From NCBI GenBank assembly GCA_035610365.1, contig CM069435.1, positions 79,827,389 to 79,891,388 of the forward strand: a stretch of DNA of 64,000 nt. The letters are read 5' to 3'. The notes beneath the pieces are model-generated. The model was not told where the DNA came from. It saw only the letters and a list, made by a program, of their open reading frames with translations, and searched no databases. This document shows, piece by piece, positions 32,940 to 43,797 of this stretch (position 1 is the stretch's first letter; every line of letters starts with the position of its first letter). The translations under genes were made by a program, and so were the position numbers. Source of the DNA: Aquatica leii. Lineage: Eukaryota > Arthropoda > Insecta > Coleoptera > Lampyridae.

Positions 32940-33025
32940 GCAACGAAAACAGGTGGAGGGACGCGTCGTGGCGCGGCCAACGTCGAAATTAGCGGCGCTG
33001 TCGTCGCGGCGCCCGCCACTTGTTG
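32940..33025. promoter_or_regulatory. CpG-rich patch, possible promoter or GC-rich exon
   Basis: About 85 bp with many CG dinucleotides (GGACGCGTCGTGGCGCGGCC; GTCGTCGCGGCGCCCGCCAC) within very AT-rich DNA. It could be a promoter-proximal region or noncoding first exon of a flanking gene. No TATA, Inr or ORF evidence decides this. Confidence 0.25.
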
Positions 33026-33804
33026 ATACTATTTAAATACAAAATAAGCTGTTACACATTTTATACTGTTAGTTAACGTATGTAACATTTGTGGCATCGG
33101 TGTTGTACTCATTGTTTATAATTTTTCAACCACGTGTAATTTGACATTTAAATCATATGTTTATCAACAATGTAAACAACCGGTTATACCAATAATACAG
33201 TTTTCTGTATGTAGTATAAAACTCGTTCGACAGATGGTGCTGCCATTACTATATTTTAAAGTAGTATAAAAAATAAATCTATTTTTCTTATTTTATATTC
33301 ATCATTTACGTATATATCGTGCCAATAAATCATTAATTTTACTGTATACAATGTTTTAGCACATATATTGTAAAGTTATCGTATCTGCATACATATAAGC
33401 CTAATTAAAATGCTTATTACCACTTTCTATACATACACGCTCACCTTTTCGTTCTTTTTATTCTAACCTCTTGTTTCTCAAATATTTTAGTTTTTTTCAA
33501 ACATTGTTTTTTGAAGTTTTTTTGTCATTTATCATTGCATTAACATCGTAGTCTCTTCCAAACAATATCTAGTAGGTATAAGATCTCTAAAATACCAAAT
33601 TATTTCTTCATGGATCCTCCGTATCCTAGCTATCCTCGCCATATTGTCTTTTTTTGAGTAGAAGAGAGATGGGCTGGGCTGATTCGGACATGGAGCACTT
33701 TCGGACAATTCAAATTTAAGCAATTTAAAATTTCACGTCCGGTCAAAATATCGTAGCAGGCGCCTCTAGTCTGCATAAATGCGATTTTCCACTCTATATG
33801 TGCC

Positions 33805-35345
33805 TGCAACTGTCCCACTGTGTGCCGGCGCAGGTGGAATGAATTTGTTTCTCAAATAAAAATGCAAATATGACAAAGCAATTCTTGTATTGGTTAAATT
33901 CAGTAACATCAACATAATTTAATGACTTACACTAAGTTCAAAGATACTAGATATTGTAGAAACAATAATAACCCTTACAGTTTTCAGGTTGTAGCAAAAT
34001 GTTTTTTACTTTTTTTTATTTTAACAGTTGCCTTATTCTTCACCACGAGAAAAACATATTGTTTCCTAGACTTCTTTAAGAAATTAACGAGTACCTCTTC
34101 TTCTTTTTGTTTTACTACGTGTCCTGCGTAGAAGAGCTTGTTCTTCTTGCCCTCGAATTCCACCAAAGTCCATGACTGAAGCGTCGGAATTAGATCTGCA
34201 TCGAAAAAATCCTCTTCGTTTGCATCCTCTAATTTAGAACCTGAATATAGATAGTTCATCATCGTTACCATATTTTCTTTCATGGAACAATCAACAAAGA
34301 GTTTTTTCTTGGGCACTTTCTTTTTTTTTCTTCATTTTTCCTTTTTAAATCATCTTTTATAGGTGTGCTTGTAATGATGGCCAATTTTTTATTTCGAGTC
34401 TTTTTATGCTGGGTTTTTCTTTCAGGAGTCTTTGGATAACTTCGAAGTTCCTCGGGAGAAAAAATAGACCAGGCTCCATATGGGTTTGGCGCTGATGTGG
34501 TAAGTTGAATCTTGGCATTGTTATTATTTGCGGCTGCGGTTAGTTCTCCAGCTTCTTCTTAGATTTAGACTTGGATTGGCTGAGGTTTATCTGTCACGGA
34601 TGATTCTATAAAGTTGGCATCTATGAACAAGTTCTCATTTAAAAGGTAAATCCCTGTCCTAAAAAATCCAGACTTTATATTCCTTGGAGTGAATGCTGCG
34701 TCAAATGCTGTGTTTACTAGTCCAGCAACTTGATAAACTGTTAAGGGTATTCCTGAATAATTCAACAACCAGGCGTCACAAGCAGCGTTATATGCTGCTT
34801 TGAACAAAGAGAAGACCGCTTTATGTATCGGCGGCAGCGTATAGTGAAGTGGTAGAGTCACAATGGTGACACCTGCTGTGCGCGCTTTCTCCACTACTTA
34901 AAATAAAACGTGAGCTTCCAGATTGTCAAATACGAATAAAAATCGATTCTTATTGGAGCTGTGTGAATAGGTAATGAAGTGGTCCAACACTTGCGTAAAT
35001 AGCTCTGAAGACATCCAGCCACTGTCAGTAGCTAAGCTTAGAGTTCTAGGTGGCGCCCCTGACAATATATACAAGTTAAAATATTTTCTGGCAAATATCA
35101 TTGCTGGAGGAAGAAAAGTTCCAGTAGCACTGATAATAGCACACGTTGTTACTAGGATGCCTCGTTTTGCACTAGTGCAATAAGATACCTGCTTAATGCC
35201 TTTTTCAGCAACAAGTTTCTTTGGCTTTTGCACAGTTGTTGTCTCAGTTTCATCCAGGTTGAATATCTTTGACGTATCCATTAATGCAAGATTGTTTTTC
35301 ACTACGCTTTTCCGAAAACTCTAGATCTATAACAGCAGACAATGC
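33805..35345 (-). mobile_element. pogo/Jerky-like DNA transposon, 5'-truncated
   Basis: Minus-strand DDE_1 transposase remains followed by a downstream end carrying GTCCCACTGTG (about 33,810-33,822), the same word that closes the sister copy at 39.7-40.45 kb. The N-terminal HTH half and the upstream TIR are missing; the upstream end abuts Penelope-like sequence. 3' flanking sequence of the two copies is alignable over several hundred bases. Confidence 0.8.
33984..35345 (-). pseudogene. pogo/Jerky-like DDE_1 transposase relic
   Basis: 35,302-34,898 encodes KIFNLDETETTTVQKPKKLV (first catalytic Asp in N-L-D-E-T), GAPPRTLSLATDSGWMSSEL and FLFVFDNLEAH (second Asp). An in-frame TAA (34,898-34,900) is followed in the same frame by TAGVTIVTLPLHYTLPPIHK. 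There the usual L-Q-P-L-D-V block has lost its Asp (PPIHKAVFS). Then come AFTPRNIKSGFFRTGIYLL and a separate C-terminal segment 34,316-33,984 with LVEFEGKKNKLFYAGHVV and NFLKKSRKQYVF. Dead by stop, frameshift and loss of the third acidic residue. Confidence 0.85.
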
Positions 35346-35600
35346 TTGTTTCAATATTTTATTAACATTTCCTTAAAATGTTTTATTTAAATTTTTACGT
35401 ACAAGTCTGTCAAACAATCTCTTAAATAACATAGCGATTTCCAAATTAATTTCTGTTTTTTTGCGTTGATTCTTCCATTTTCTATTAATACTTTTCGTCG
35501 CCTAAAAATATCTCCTTCCTTTCGAACACATCTTTTCAATACTAAGATAAGAATGTCTTCCGGGTTTTGACCGTGTCATTGTTGTAACCGAAGTTGCCAA

Positions 35601-35634
35601 CGTTTCGCCCACTTTCGTAAGGGGCTTCATCCGG
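35601..35634 (-). ncRNA. Hammerhead-like motif, PLE terminal domain
   Basis: On -, CGGATGA (CTGATGA with one change), A, stem GCCC/GGGC around a CTTACGAAAGT loop, then GAAACGT. Same arrangement as at 37,151-37,183. Decay of the core T suggests it is inactive. Confidence 0.4.
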
Positions 35635-35730
35635 GCGTGAGATAAATCGAAAAAACTTAAACAAGCAACCGAAATCTAACTAAGAACTTTTCAAAAGTTA
35701 GGTGATCATCTTAACAATCAACACTTACAT

Positions 35731-35935
35731 ATGAAATTTACTATAGAAATCAAAAGTAATGGTTCTCTCCCATGTTTTGACGTTCTTGTGACACGTAAGC
35801 CCGACAGACTTCTGGGCCATTCTGTTTATCGCAAACCCACCCATACGGACAGATACCTTCATGCCTCGTCTCATCATCATTCTGCACAGAAGCGTTCTGT
35901 TATTGAATTTTTGATTCATCGTGCCGAAAGCAACC
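35731..35935 (+). pseudogene. PLE reverse transcriptase fragment (+)
   Basis: Encodes FTIEIKSNGSLPCFDVLVTR, GHSVYRKPTHTDRYLHASSH and HHSAQKRSVIEFLIHRAE, the C-terminal RT block typical of Penelope-like elements (L-P-F-L-D-V-L-V, Y-R-K-P-T-x-T-D). It is a short fragment that ends in terminal-domain sequence. Confidence 0.88.
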
Positions 35936-36475
35936 GAAATCTAACTAAGAACTTTTCAAAAGTTAGGTAATCGACTTGTGAACCAAACCAGATTCTAAAC
36001 TCTGAAAAGGTAAGGAAAAAAACGGTAAGCTTAAAAAAGCAAACGAAAATCTAACCAAGAACTACTACAGAGTAAGATAATCAACTTGTGAACCAAGCCA
36101 GATTCTAAACTCCATAGAAGTGACTTAGAAGAAATAGTCTTCGTATATAAAGAAGAAAGATTGTCACGGGTGGTTAAGCTCGACTCTGATTGGGTTACAG
36201 TTGAAAGAGGGCGTGTTTTTGATAAAGGACTAATGACCGGGAACCAAAAAGGGAATAGCTCGAAACCATGATCGCGATTGAAGTTATTGGAGTGTTTCTC
36301 TCGGCTCCTGTTGAAAAAGAAGATTGAAGATTTGGCAATCGCCAAAACGTTATCAAAACTTATCTTGTGACCTATAGTAAAATGATGTTCAGCAACCGCA
36401 GACTTAGAAATACGCCTTTTCTTTATACAAGGATTATGTTCTTAAATGCGAGTAATGACGGAACGACCGGTTTTA

Positions 36476-36664
36476 CTAATGTAGACTGAACCACATGAAT
36501 AAGAAATTTGATATACCCCTTGAGATCAAAGTATAGGAAATTTGTCCTTGAGAGAAGGAAGAATCTGCTTTGCTTGTCGAATTGAATATGGGTTTAATAC
36601 CATTCTTACAGAGAAGTTTCTCTATTTGATCTGTAACTTTGTGAATGTAGGGTAAAAAGGCCAA
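36476..36664 (-). pseudogene. PLE RT-endonuclease connector and GIY-YIG start (-)
   Basis: Minus-strand AFLPYIHKVTDQIEKLLCKN, GIKPIFNSTSKADSS, and then, across a frame change, a G-V-Y-Q-I-S-Y-S-C-G-S-V-Y-I-like sequence (near 36,520-36,480). It follows the RT fragment at 36,791-37,015 in the right order. Confidence 0.8.
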
Positions 36665-36790
36665 TTTTGGATTGGATTCAGAAGTAGAAATCTACTTAGG
36701 TAATCGAATACGTAGATGTAGACAACGATTAATAACTCTATAAATATCTCGCTTCATATAACCATTGTTCCCTACGGTTCTAGTAAGATG

Positions 36791-37015
36791 TCAGTGTTCC
36801 GAGTCTAGATTCTCAGGTTGGTAAATAGAAAAGGCACGACGAACCAAAGATTCAATAACAGAACGTTTCTGTGCAGGATGATGATGAGACGAAGCATGAA
36901 GGTATCTGTCCGTATGGGTGGGTTTGCGATAAACAGAATGGCTCAGAAGTTCGTCGGGCTTACGTGTCACAAGAACGTCAAGAAATGGGAGAGAACCATT
37001 ACTTTCGATTTCCAT
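36791..37015 (-). pseudogene. PLE reverse transcriptase fragment (-)
   Basis: Encodes MEIESNGSLPFLDVLVTRKP, HSVYRKPTHTDRYLHASSHH and HPAQKRSVIESLVRRAFSIY. Closely related to the + strand fragment at 35,731 but better preserved (LPFLDV intact). Confidence 0.88.
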
Positions 37016-37150
37016 AGTAAATTTGATATGTAAGTGTTGATTGTTAAGATGATCAAGAAACTTAGACAGGCTTGGTTCACAAGTTGATTACCTAACTTTT
37101 GAAAAGTTTTTTCGGTTGCTTGTTTGAGTTTTTTCGATTTATCTCACGCC

Positions 37151-37183
37151 CTGATGAAGTCCCTTACGAAAGTAGGCGAAACG
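37151..37183 (+). ncRNA. Hammerhead-like motif, best-conserved copy
   Basis: CTGATGA (37,151-37,157), then a short stem around CTTACGAAAGTA, then GAAAC (from 37,178). It matches the conserved hammerhead core words CUGANGA and GAAA in the right order. As in the other copies there is one extra base after CTGATGA. Likely the ribozyme-like part of a PLE terminal repeat. Confidence 0.5.
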
Positions 37184-37506
37184 TTGGCAACTTTGGTTAC
37201 AACAATGACACGGTTCAAACCCGGAAGAGATTCTTATCCTAGTATAGACTCCGGCCGTGGAAGCCTTCGCTATTAGTACACATTTTTTCAAGTTTCAATA
37301 ATTAAGTCAGATAGATTTAAGCCTTTTAGAATAGGTTCCTTAATACCTCTAAACTGTAATTTTATTTAAAAAACGGTATTTGTTATGAAAATAACTACTT
37401 ATCAACTCACCTTTACTTTGGTTATGGTTGCAATAAAGTTTAGAGGCTTTGGCGCACAAAATACGCGGTCTGCCGCTGCCGTCAGCAATCTCTGATCGCT
37501 GCGATT

Positions 37507-37573
37507 CGCGCGATATAGTTGTATCTCTGCCACACACGAGGCGTGTCTTGTCGGGAACAAAACTATCGCGCGG
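37507..37573. repeat. GC-rich imperfect palindrome
   Basis: CGCGCGATATAGTT (37,507-37,520) faces AACTATCGCGCGG (37,561-37,573), with a nested ACACG/CGTGT pair in the loop. It lies in a GC-rich patch (37,440-37,580) of otherwise AT-rich DNA. Possibly the end of an unrecognised TE. Confidence 0.45.
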
Positions 37574-37599
37574 TATAAGTAATTTTTATCAGTTTGTTA

Positions 37600-39440
37600 A
37601 TAGGTTTTTTTTAAGATGGAAGACAAACCAGTTGTACAAAAATTTGTTTAAAAGTTCGTCACTTTTATCACTAGCTGGGTGCGCTTAGTATAGTTTATTA
37701 CTTATATGGTATACACTGAAGTGCTAAAAAGAAGCAAGAGTTACTCCTTATCAGAACTACTGAGATGATCCAGTTCAAATTTAAACCCAATTAAAGACGC
37801 TCAAAATTACGTAACCATTGTCATCTGGCGGAAAAAACAATAACTACGCATGCGCATGATCTGTTTTAAGAGAGAGTTGTGCACGCTAGGGATGGATCGT
37901 CGAAGACAGAAAGAAGCTAGCCTGTGTACTCTTAGTACAATCAGTATTGATAATATACAGTTTGTGTAACGTTTGGTTTTTTTGTTTTATGAAATTTTAT
38001 AGGTATGTAACTAAATGTTAACTAACGTAGATTATTAAATTTGTATTATAATTCTGCCGTAATAGAAACACCGGCCATTTCAATTTTGTCGATTCAATTG
38101 CTTTATGTGTCTGATGGATTTCAAAATCAATTTATGTGTAATTATTAAACAATGTTTTTCACAAATTATTAATTAAAACTTAAAATTCATAAATCGACGT
38201 ATCTTGAAAAAATGTAATTTAGATTCGTTGTTTTTCTTTATTTCATAATTTCATTTATGTATAATTTTGAACACAATGCTAAGCATCATAAATTCAACTT
38301 TACTAATTAACTATTTTATACTTAATTGAAAGATTAATAAAATTGAAAGTGGTTTTGTGCAGACGTTTCTTTGATTGTAAAAGCAAGATTTTTAAACTTT
38401 TTAGCCATTTTCTTTTTGTTATTTGATATCTTTGACGTGTTTTGGAATCAATTTATTATTAATTTATTAAATCTATTTCTCTGCAAGTTATTTATGCTAA
38501 TTGCTGGCTCTAATTCTAAATTATGCATAATAATTTATTTGTTTTCTTGTACGTTTATAATTTGATGATATAAAAGTTGATCAAGGTTAAGACATTTTTA
38601 TGATCGAAATATTTACCTATTGCTGTGGTTAGAATGGATGTGATAACAGGGAAAAGCATCAGTGTATATATATGCTTTGTAAAATGTAATCTAATATTTT
38701 ATCTACCGTAAACGGCAAACATCTTCAGGTCGCAGGTTGCTTCTTAGTTGGACCTAATTTAAAATAATGTATCTTGGGTCTATGTTATAGACAAGTGTCC
38801 GCTTTTATGTATTAAAGTTGCGGTAGGTGATTTCGTGAATGAACCCTACATTTTATAACATTTCTTTGATCAGTTATTGTGTGTTTATTATATATGTGTA
38901 TTTTTGGTCTTTGTTTCCGCAACTAAGACCTCAGTACCTACCGACACGTTGTCAATTAACTAACTCTTCTTCTGTTTAACATAATGACGTTGGTGCACGT
39001 ATTTATGTGTGTTGGCATTTAAACCAATTCTTATATCTGCGTATAATCGACTTAAATTTGGGATGTCTTAATCTCTCGTTGTTTCTTTGATTATAAACTA
39101 AATTATCTAATGATCTTGCATTAACATTCAGTTAGTTAGGTGTTTCTTCGCCTGTTCTTCCCCTCCAGCAAAAAACACTATTGAGAACCTCCTTTGCAAA
39201 AAACTATTATAACACTGGTTTACTAATAATAGAAAATCGGTCGTAAATTGTACGATGTTGTATCTACAACCTATAATTACAACTTTAATTACGATTTAAT
39301 TACAATATCAATAAGCAAAATGCTTTCTTGTTTTTCTTTGTACCTTTCTTGAAAATACAGTGATGTTACTGAAAGTTTGACGAATTTTCATGACAAGCAA
39401 CGTTCATTATGTCTGTAAGTAAGTAAGTCTTGTGATTACA
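37600..39440. other. Gene-free AT-rich sequence
   Basis: No recognised protein, RNA gene or bounded repeat. Confidence 0.45.
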
Positions 39441-39454
39441 TATTTCAATAGCAT

Positions 39455-39715
39455 TTTTACAAACTTTAAACTTTGCCATGACAAGGGACTAGCATTTCTC
39501 CAAATTTAAATCTTGTCATGGCAAGACGTAACAATATTGCTACAATTTTGTCGAGACAAGGTTGTCACAAGCTTGTTATTTCTTCTTTAGTCCACTTCCA
39601 GCAAACTTGCTCCAAGCCTCCAAATTTGTCATGACAATATTGCTGCAAGTTTTATAGTTGTCACGATAAGTTTGCTGCAATCTTGGTACAAGCTTACATT
39701 GCTGTTTCGGCAGGG
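39455..39715. repeat. Degenerate palindrome-rich repeat (TTGTCATGACAA family)
   Basis: Short words such as TTGTCATGACAA, CTTGTCATGGCAAG, TTGCTGCAAG and ACAAGCTT recur at irregular spacing. This kind of pattern is seen in ends of some MITEs. It directly precedes the truncated pogo-like copy. Confidence 0.45.
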
Positions 39716-39817
39716 TTTTGGCGCTGGAACCTGGTGTGTTCTTTCTCTCGAGAAACTTCGAGGTTATCCAAAGACTCCTGAAAGAAAAACCCAGCATAAA
39801 AAACCCGAAAGAAAAAA

Positions 39818-40198
39818 TTGCCCATCATCACAAGCAAACCTGTAAAAGAGGATTTGAAAAGGAAAAGTGAAGAAAAAGAGACAAAAGACAAAAAAGAAAG
39901 TGGTCAAGAAAAAAACTTTTTGTTGATCCGGACCTCTATGGAAAAGAAGAAGGTTGTGTTTGATGAAGGAAGATATGATAACGATTATGAACTATCTGAT
40001 CTGCTAGGTTCGGATTCTGAATTAGAAAATGCAAACGAGGAGGATTTATTCGACGCAGATCTTATTCTAACGCTTCACTCACGGGTTTTGATAGAGTTTG
40101 AGGGCAAGAAGAACAAGCTTTTCTACGTAAAACAAGTAGTAGAATATAAGGGAAATGGGGTATTCCTTAATTTCTTGAAGAAGTCTAAGAAACAATAA
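39818..40198 (+). pseudogene. pogo/Jerky-like transposase C-terminal fragment
   Basis: 126 codons: a lysine/glutamate-rich linker, an acidic stretch (DSELENANEEDLFDADL), then LIEFEGKKNKLFYVKQVVEY and FLNFLKKSKKQ. This is the C-terminal domain shared with 34,316-33,984. No catalytic part remains. Confidence 0.75.
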
Positions 40199-40414
40199 TA
40201 AGAAAAATTTTGCCAGAACGAGAAATCAGTAGGGGTTACTATTGCTTTAAACTACAATATCCAACATCTTTGAACTGGATGTAAGTTACTAAATTATGTT
40301 AATGCTACTGAATTTAACTAATACAAGAATTGCTTTGTCATATTTGCATTTTTATTTGAAAAACACATGCATTCCACTACTAAAACTGATTGTCTCAGTG
40401 TTGACCACCTTTAT

Positions 40415-40450
40415 GTCCCACTGTGCACATGCACCGGTACACAGTGGGAC
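40415..40450. repeat. 11-bp palindrome at the transposon end
   Basis: GTCCCACTGTG (40,415-40,425) and CACAGTGGGAC (40,440-40,450) are exact inverted copies, separated by 14 nt. The outer arm matches the end of the other copy. Probably the TIR plus an internal inverted copy, or two element ends abutting. Confidence 0.7.
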
Positions 40451-40602
40451 AGGTGTAAGCCCTTTTTAAAAAAGTTACCACATTTAACAGCAAATAAATA
40501 AAAACAATGTGAGTGGTTCTTTATATGTCTAATGTACCATTATATAGTACCAGAAACAAAAATCTTAGGAAAACATAACATGTTGAGAGAAATTGAGAAT
40601 TT

Positions 40603-42741
40603 ACCCAGGTAAACACACGACGTCCCAGGGACGTTCGTTTTATGCCCAAATGATGTCTTTACATCCTGGGATTTAAAACGGATCTCTTTAGGATGTCTTT
40701 AATAGAACGACAAGTTTGAGCGTTTTTCAATTCATATTTCTAATCGAATTAATAAAAAATTGAAAAGAAGAATTTTCATATTACCTAATGCGAATGTTTA
40801 TTTATAATTACTTATCAAATAAAATTAGAACAGGATTATATATTCATTATATATAAATATAAATTAATCAATGATATAAATATAGGCTATTTCTTTTGAT
40901 ATAACAAATATTTTGAAGATGTTGATGTGTGTGATTCACTTCAACCACACCAATAATCGGTTTTAGCACATAAACGAGACGAATGCAAACTTAGTGCGCG
41001 TGCCCACTTTCTTTATTGTTCTCTGGTGCCTACTCGACACCTTTACACTCTTTGGGTATATCCAGGCACACTCTGCACCGTTTGCACTCTGTATTTGTTA
41101 TTGTTGGTGTTCTAACTACTTTATTTATCTGTTCTTTATTTTATCTAATGTTTTTTGAGTGTTTTAGTGTATAAACAAAGTTATTTGGTAAGTTTTTGGT
41201 ACGTTGTATTTATTTATAGTGTATAAAAATCACCATTTATAATTACTATTTTTGTAAATTGAAAATATTTATTTTATGCAAAAAAAATTTTTTTACTCAA
41301 ATAATTATTAAAAAAATATTTTCTTTGTATTAAAGGTTTAAAAGCGTAACGTTATCATGACTTTTATCGTCGCGATTCACAATAATTCAATCAAACGACA
41401 GGAATCTTTCGGTACACACGAGTTGACTTTACAGTATCAATCAACATGAGCGATAAGGCACAAAATTGCTAATCTAACTAATCTAACTAAGAAACTAAAA
41501 CGTTATCGCTTTGTTGATAACAACGTCTTCGTTCATAGTTATGATTGGTGTGCGGATTTCTGATATTGTATTACTGTTTCCTCAAGAATTAGTTAGGCAG
41601 ATAAAAATACGTCTAGAAATAAACGAAATAATTAATTTTGTTTTCACTACATTCCTCTGATGAAACGTATATGCGAAACGTATAAAAATTCTTAATGAAT
41701 TTGCAAAACTGAGGTGTTCACAAAAACATTTTTAAAAACGATTTAAACAATTTTTGACTGATTATAACTTATCAACTCTTATGATTTAATCAGTAATAGA
41801 ATTGTGAAAAAAATCAATCAATAATTCTACAAAATAATACCAGAAGTATCAATTTATCAATTCTTTAATTTAGAAAAGTGTAAATTCTGACTACATAGAA
41901 ACACCAAAATAAGTTTTTTGTATTAACTTTTTTATCAACTCTACATGACGACTACCATCTCTTATCTAGTTGCATTGTTTCAAACGCCACTTAAAAAAAA
42001 TGGGAAGAAAGTATAAAAAACTGGCTAAAGAAGGCCAAAGAACGCCAGGATCGAGAAGATAAAAATATTAAATATTATCTAAATGTATTTTAATTGAATA
42101 TAATTAGGATTATTATTTAATAATTAGTTTTATGTAATGATAATTTGTATTTTATTTGATAAAGTTATTATTATTCATTACGTCAAGTCGCAAAGTAAAT
42201 AAAAAAAACAATAGAAAAAACCAAAAAGTAGATGTACTTTAACCTGAAGTGGTACTTTTCTTAATAAATATGTAGTATACATATATGGTAGGTAGTAATT
42301 TCGAGAGCTGGAGTAACTCATTGCTTAAAAGCGTATAAATTAAACAACAGAAAACGTATCTCGTCAACACACGTTGCATTGAAAGTATCGATCGACATAT
42401 TAGTTACTATTTCTTTTCTAAATTCTTGTTTTTTACTTAACTGAGTCACACTCGAGCTCTCGTAATTACTACTATATATAAATATTTTTCTTATTCATGT
42501 ATGTAGAAAAGAGAAGGGGTGACTACTTCTTACATATCCTACAGCCATCTAAAAAGGACGTCCCGTAGACATTCTACGCGGATGCACAAAGATGTCCTAT
42601 AAGAACATCGTATGGATGCATACAGTTGTGACAAAAGAACGTTCTATGAATGTCTCTAGGGCGTACACAGGAACAAAATGGGATCACTTTGGGTCATCAT
42701 GTCCCAGGGACGTCCTTGGGACATCTTTGTGTCAGTTGGGT
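40603..42741. mobile_element. Non-autonomous TIR element, about 2.1 kb
   Basis: Left end ACCCAGGTAAACACACGACG with GTCCCAGGGACGT; right end, inverted, ACCCAACTGACACAAAGATG with GTCCCAAGGACGT. The subterminal regions (about 130 bp left, 210 bp right) are rich in GATGTC/GACGTCC words. The AT-rich interior has no recognised protein. Superfamily unknown. Confidence 0.65.
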
Positions 42742-43797
42742 AGTGCTTTTCGTCACACTGTGTACTACTCTCCCGTACATTACAATTGGTTTTATTAGTG
42801 TGTATTAGTGCAAAATTATATTTTGGTTTTCTTTGAGATATATTTGGTTTGTAACCATTTTCTATTCGGAAAAATGTGATAAATGACAAATGAGTGTTGC
42901 CGAGTAAGCAAATTCAAACTTCAAACTTGAAAGGCCGGATTTTTAAAAATAACGTTTTCTATGTTATTTTTAACCCATTTTCTACGTTCACGTGAAGAGC
43001 ATCATTTGCTACGTGTAAATATCCATTGTGTTTACAAAAGTAAAAACACCACAAAACAACAATCCAGGCGCAATACACTCAAAAAATTATTAAATACAAT
43101 TTTTGTTCTAAATAATTTTTTACTATCTTTTTTTTTCATTACAAATTGATGTACTTTACATAATCTACACACACTTATTAAATAAAAATTAAGAATATGT
43201 ACAAAAGAATTGTTAAGCTAAATTTACACTTTACACGCGTAAGTCCCATAATTACATCACATATTTAAATAAAAAATAAAATAAAAAGATAAATAATTTT
43301 TAAACAAAATTATTGAATCTGAGATACTATTTATCCAAAAATGTAATTGTATTATTTTGAGCGTTTCCAAGTTCGATAATTTATAGGAAGTGAAGCTAAA
43401 AGTCTTCGATACGACAATGGTCCTACTTGTTTCCATTTATACTACACACTTAATCCGTAAAAAATCGAAAATTGTAGACTGTAGATTTAAATAAACTCAA
43501 TTATGCTAACCTTTGGTTTTCTAAGTATGTGAAAATGTTGAAATATTGAATATTTCGTACATAATTCCTACAGTTTATTTGGCATAACTAGCTTCATAAC
43601 CATTGAACCATTTTAGCCTACCCCACTTCTTTTATTATTATTATAAATCTTTTTCATTAATTTAAAACAATAACCCTTCAATAATACCTTTAAAAATTAT
43701 TTACATTTACCTTCATTATTCTAGTTTGTCATTTTTTGTCTTATGTAAGTCAGTAACAAATAACAGTTAACTTAAAACTACTCAACGAGGAAACAGT
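42742..43797. other. 3' flank of the furrowed-like gene
   Basis: AT-rich. The part next to 43,797 should be the gene's 3' UTR. A minus-strand AATAAA at 43,631-43,636 lies about 160 nt past the stop codon and is a plausible polyadenylation signal. Confidence 0.45.
43631..43636 (-). terminator. Candidate polyadenylation signal AATAAA
   Basis: First AATAAA found downstream of the TAG at 43,798-43,800 on -. AT-richness makes chance occurrence likely, so support is positional only. Confidence 0.35.

Larger units (their letters stand above)
30571..33800. other. Intergenic sequence without recognised genes
   Basis: AT-rich and without recognised coding or RNA genes. Two local structures stand out and are listed separately: a hairpin at 32,723-32,765 and a CpG-rich patch at 32,940-33,025. 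Minus-strand open stretches at 33,532-33,818 have no recognisable similarity. Confidence 0.5.
35515..37260. mobile_element. Opposed Penelope-like element fragments
   Basis: A terminal domain on - (35,515-35,720) is followed by an RT fragment on + (35,731-35,935). Next are two partial terminal flanks (35,935-36,120), a 3' region on - (36,030-36,360), a GIY-YIG part on - (36,664-36,476), an RT fragment on - (37,015-36,791) and a terminal domain on + (37,040-37,260). Outer terminal domains are therefore inverted relative to each other. Two or more PLE copies have inserted into or recombined with one another. Confidence 0.85.
39735..40450 (+). mobile_element. Truncated sister copy of the pogo/Jerky-like transposon
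   Basis: Aligns with the minus-strand copy at 33.8-34.45 kb from GTTATCCAAAGACTCCTGAA to the closing palindrome. It keeps only the last part of the transposase gene (39,818-40,198) and the downstream end. Confidence 0.8.
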
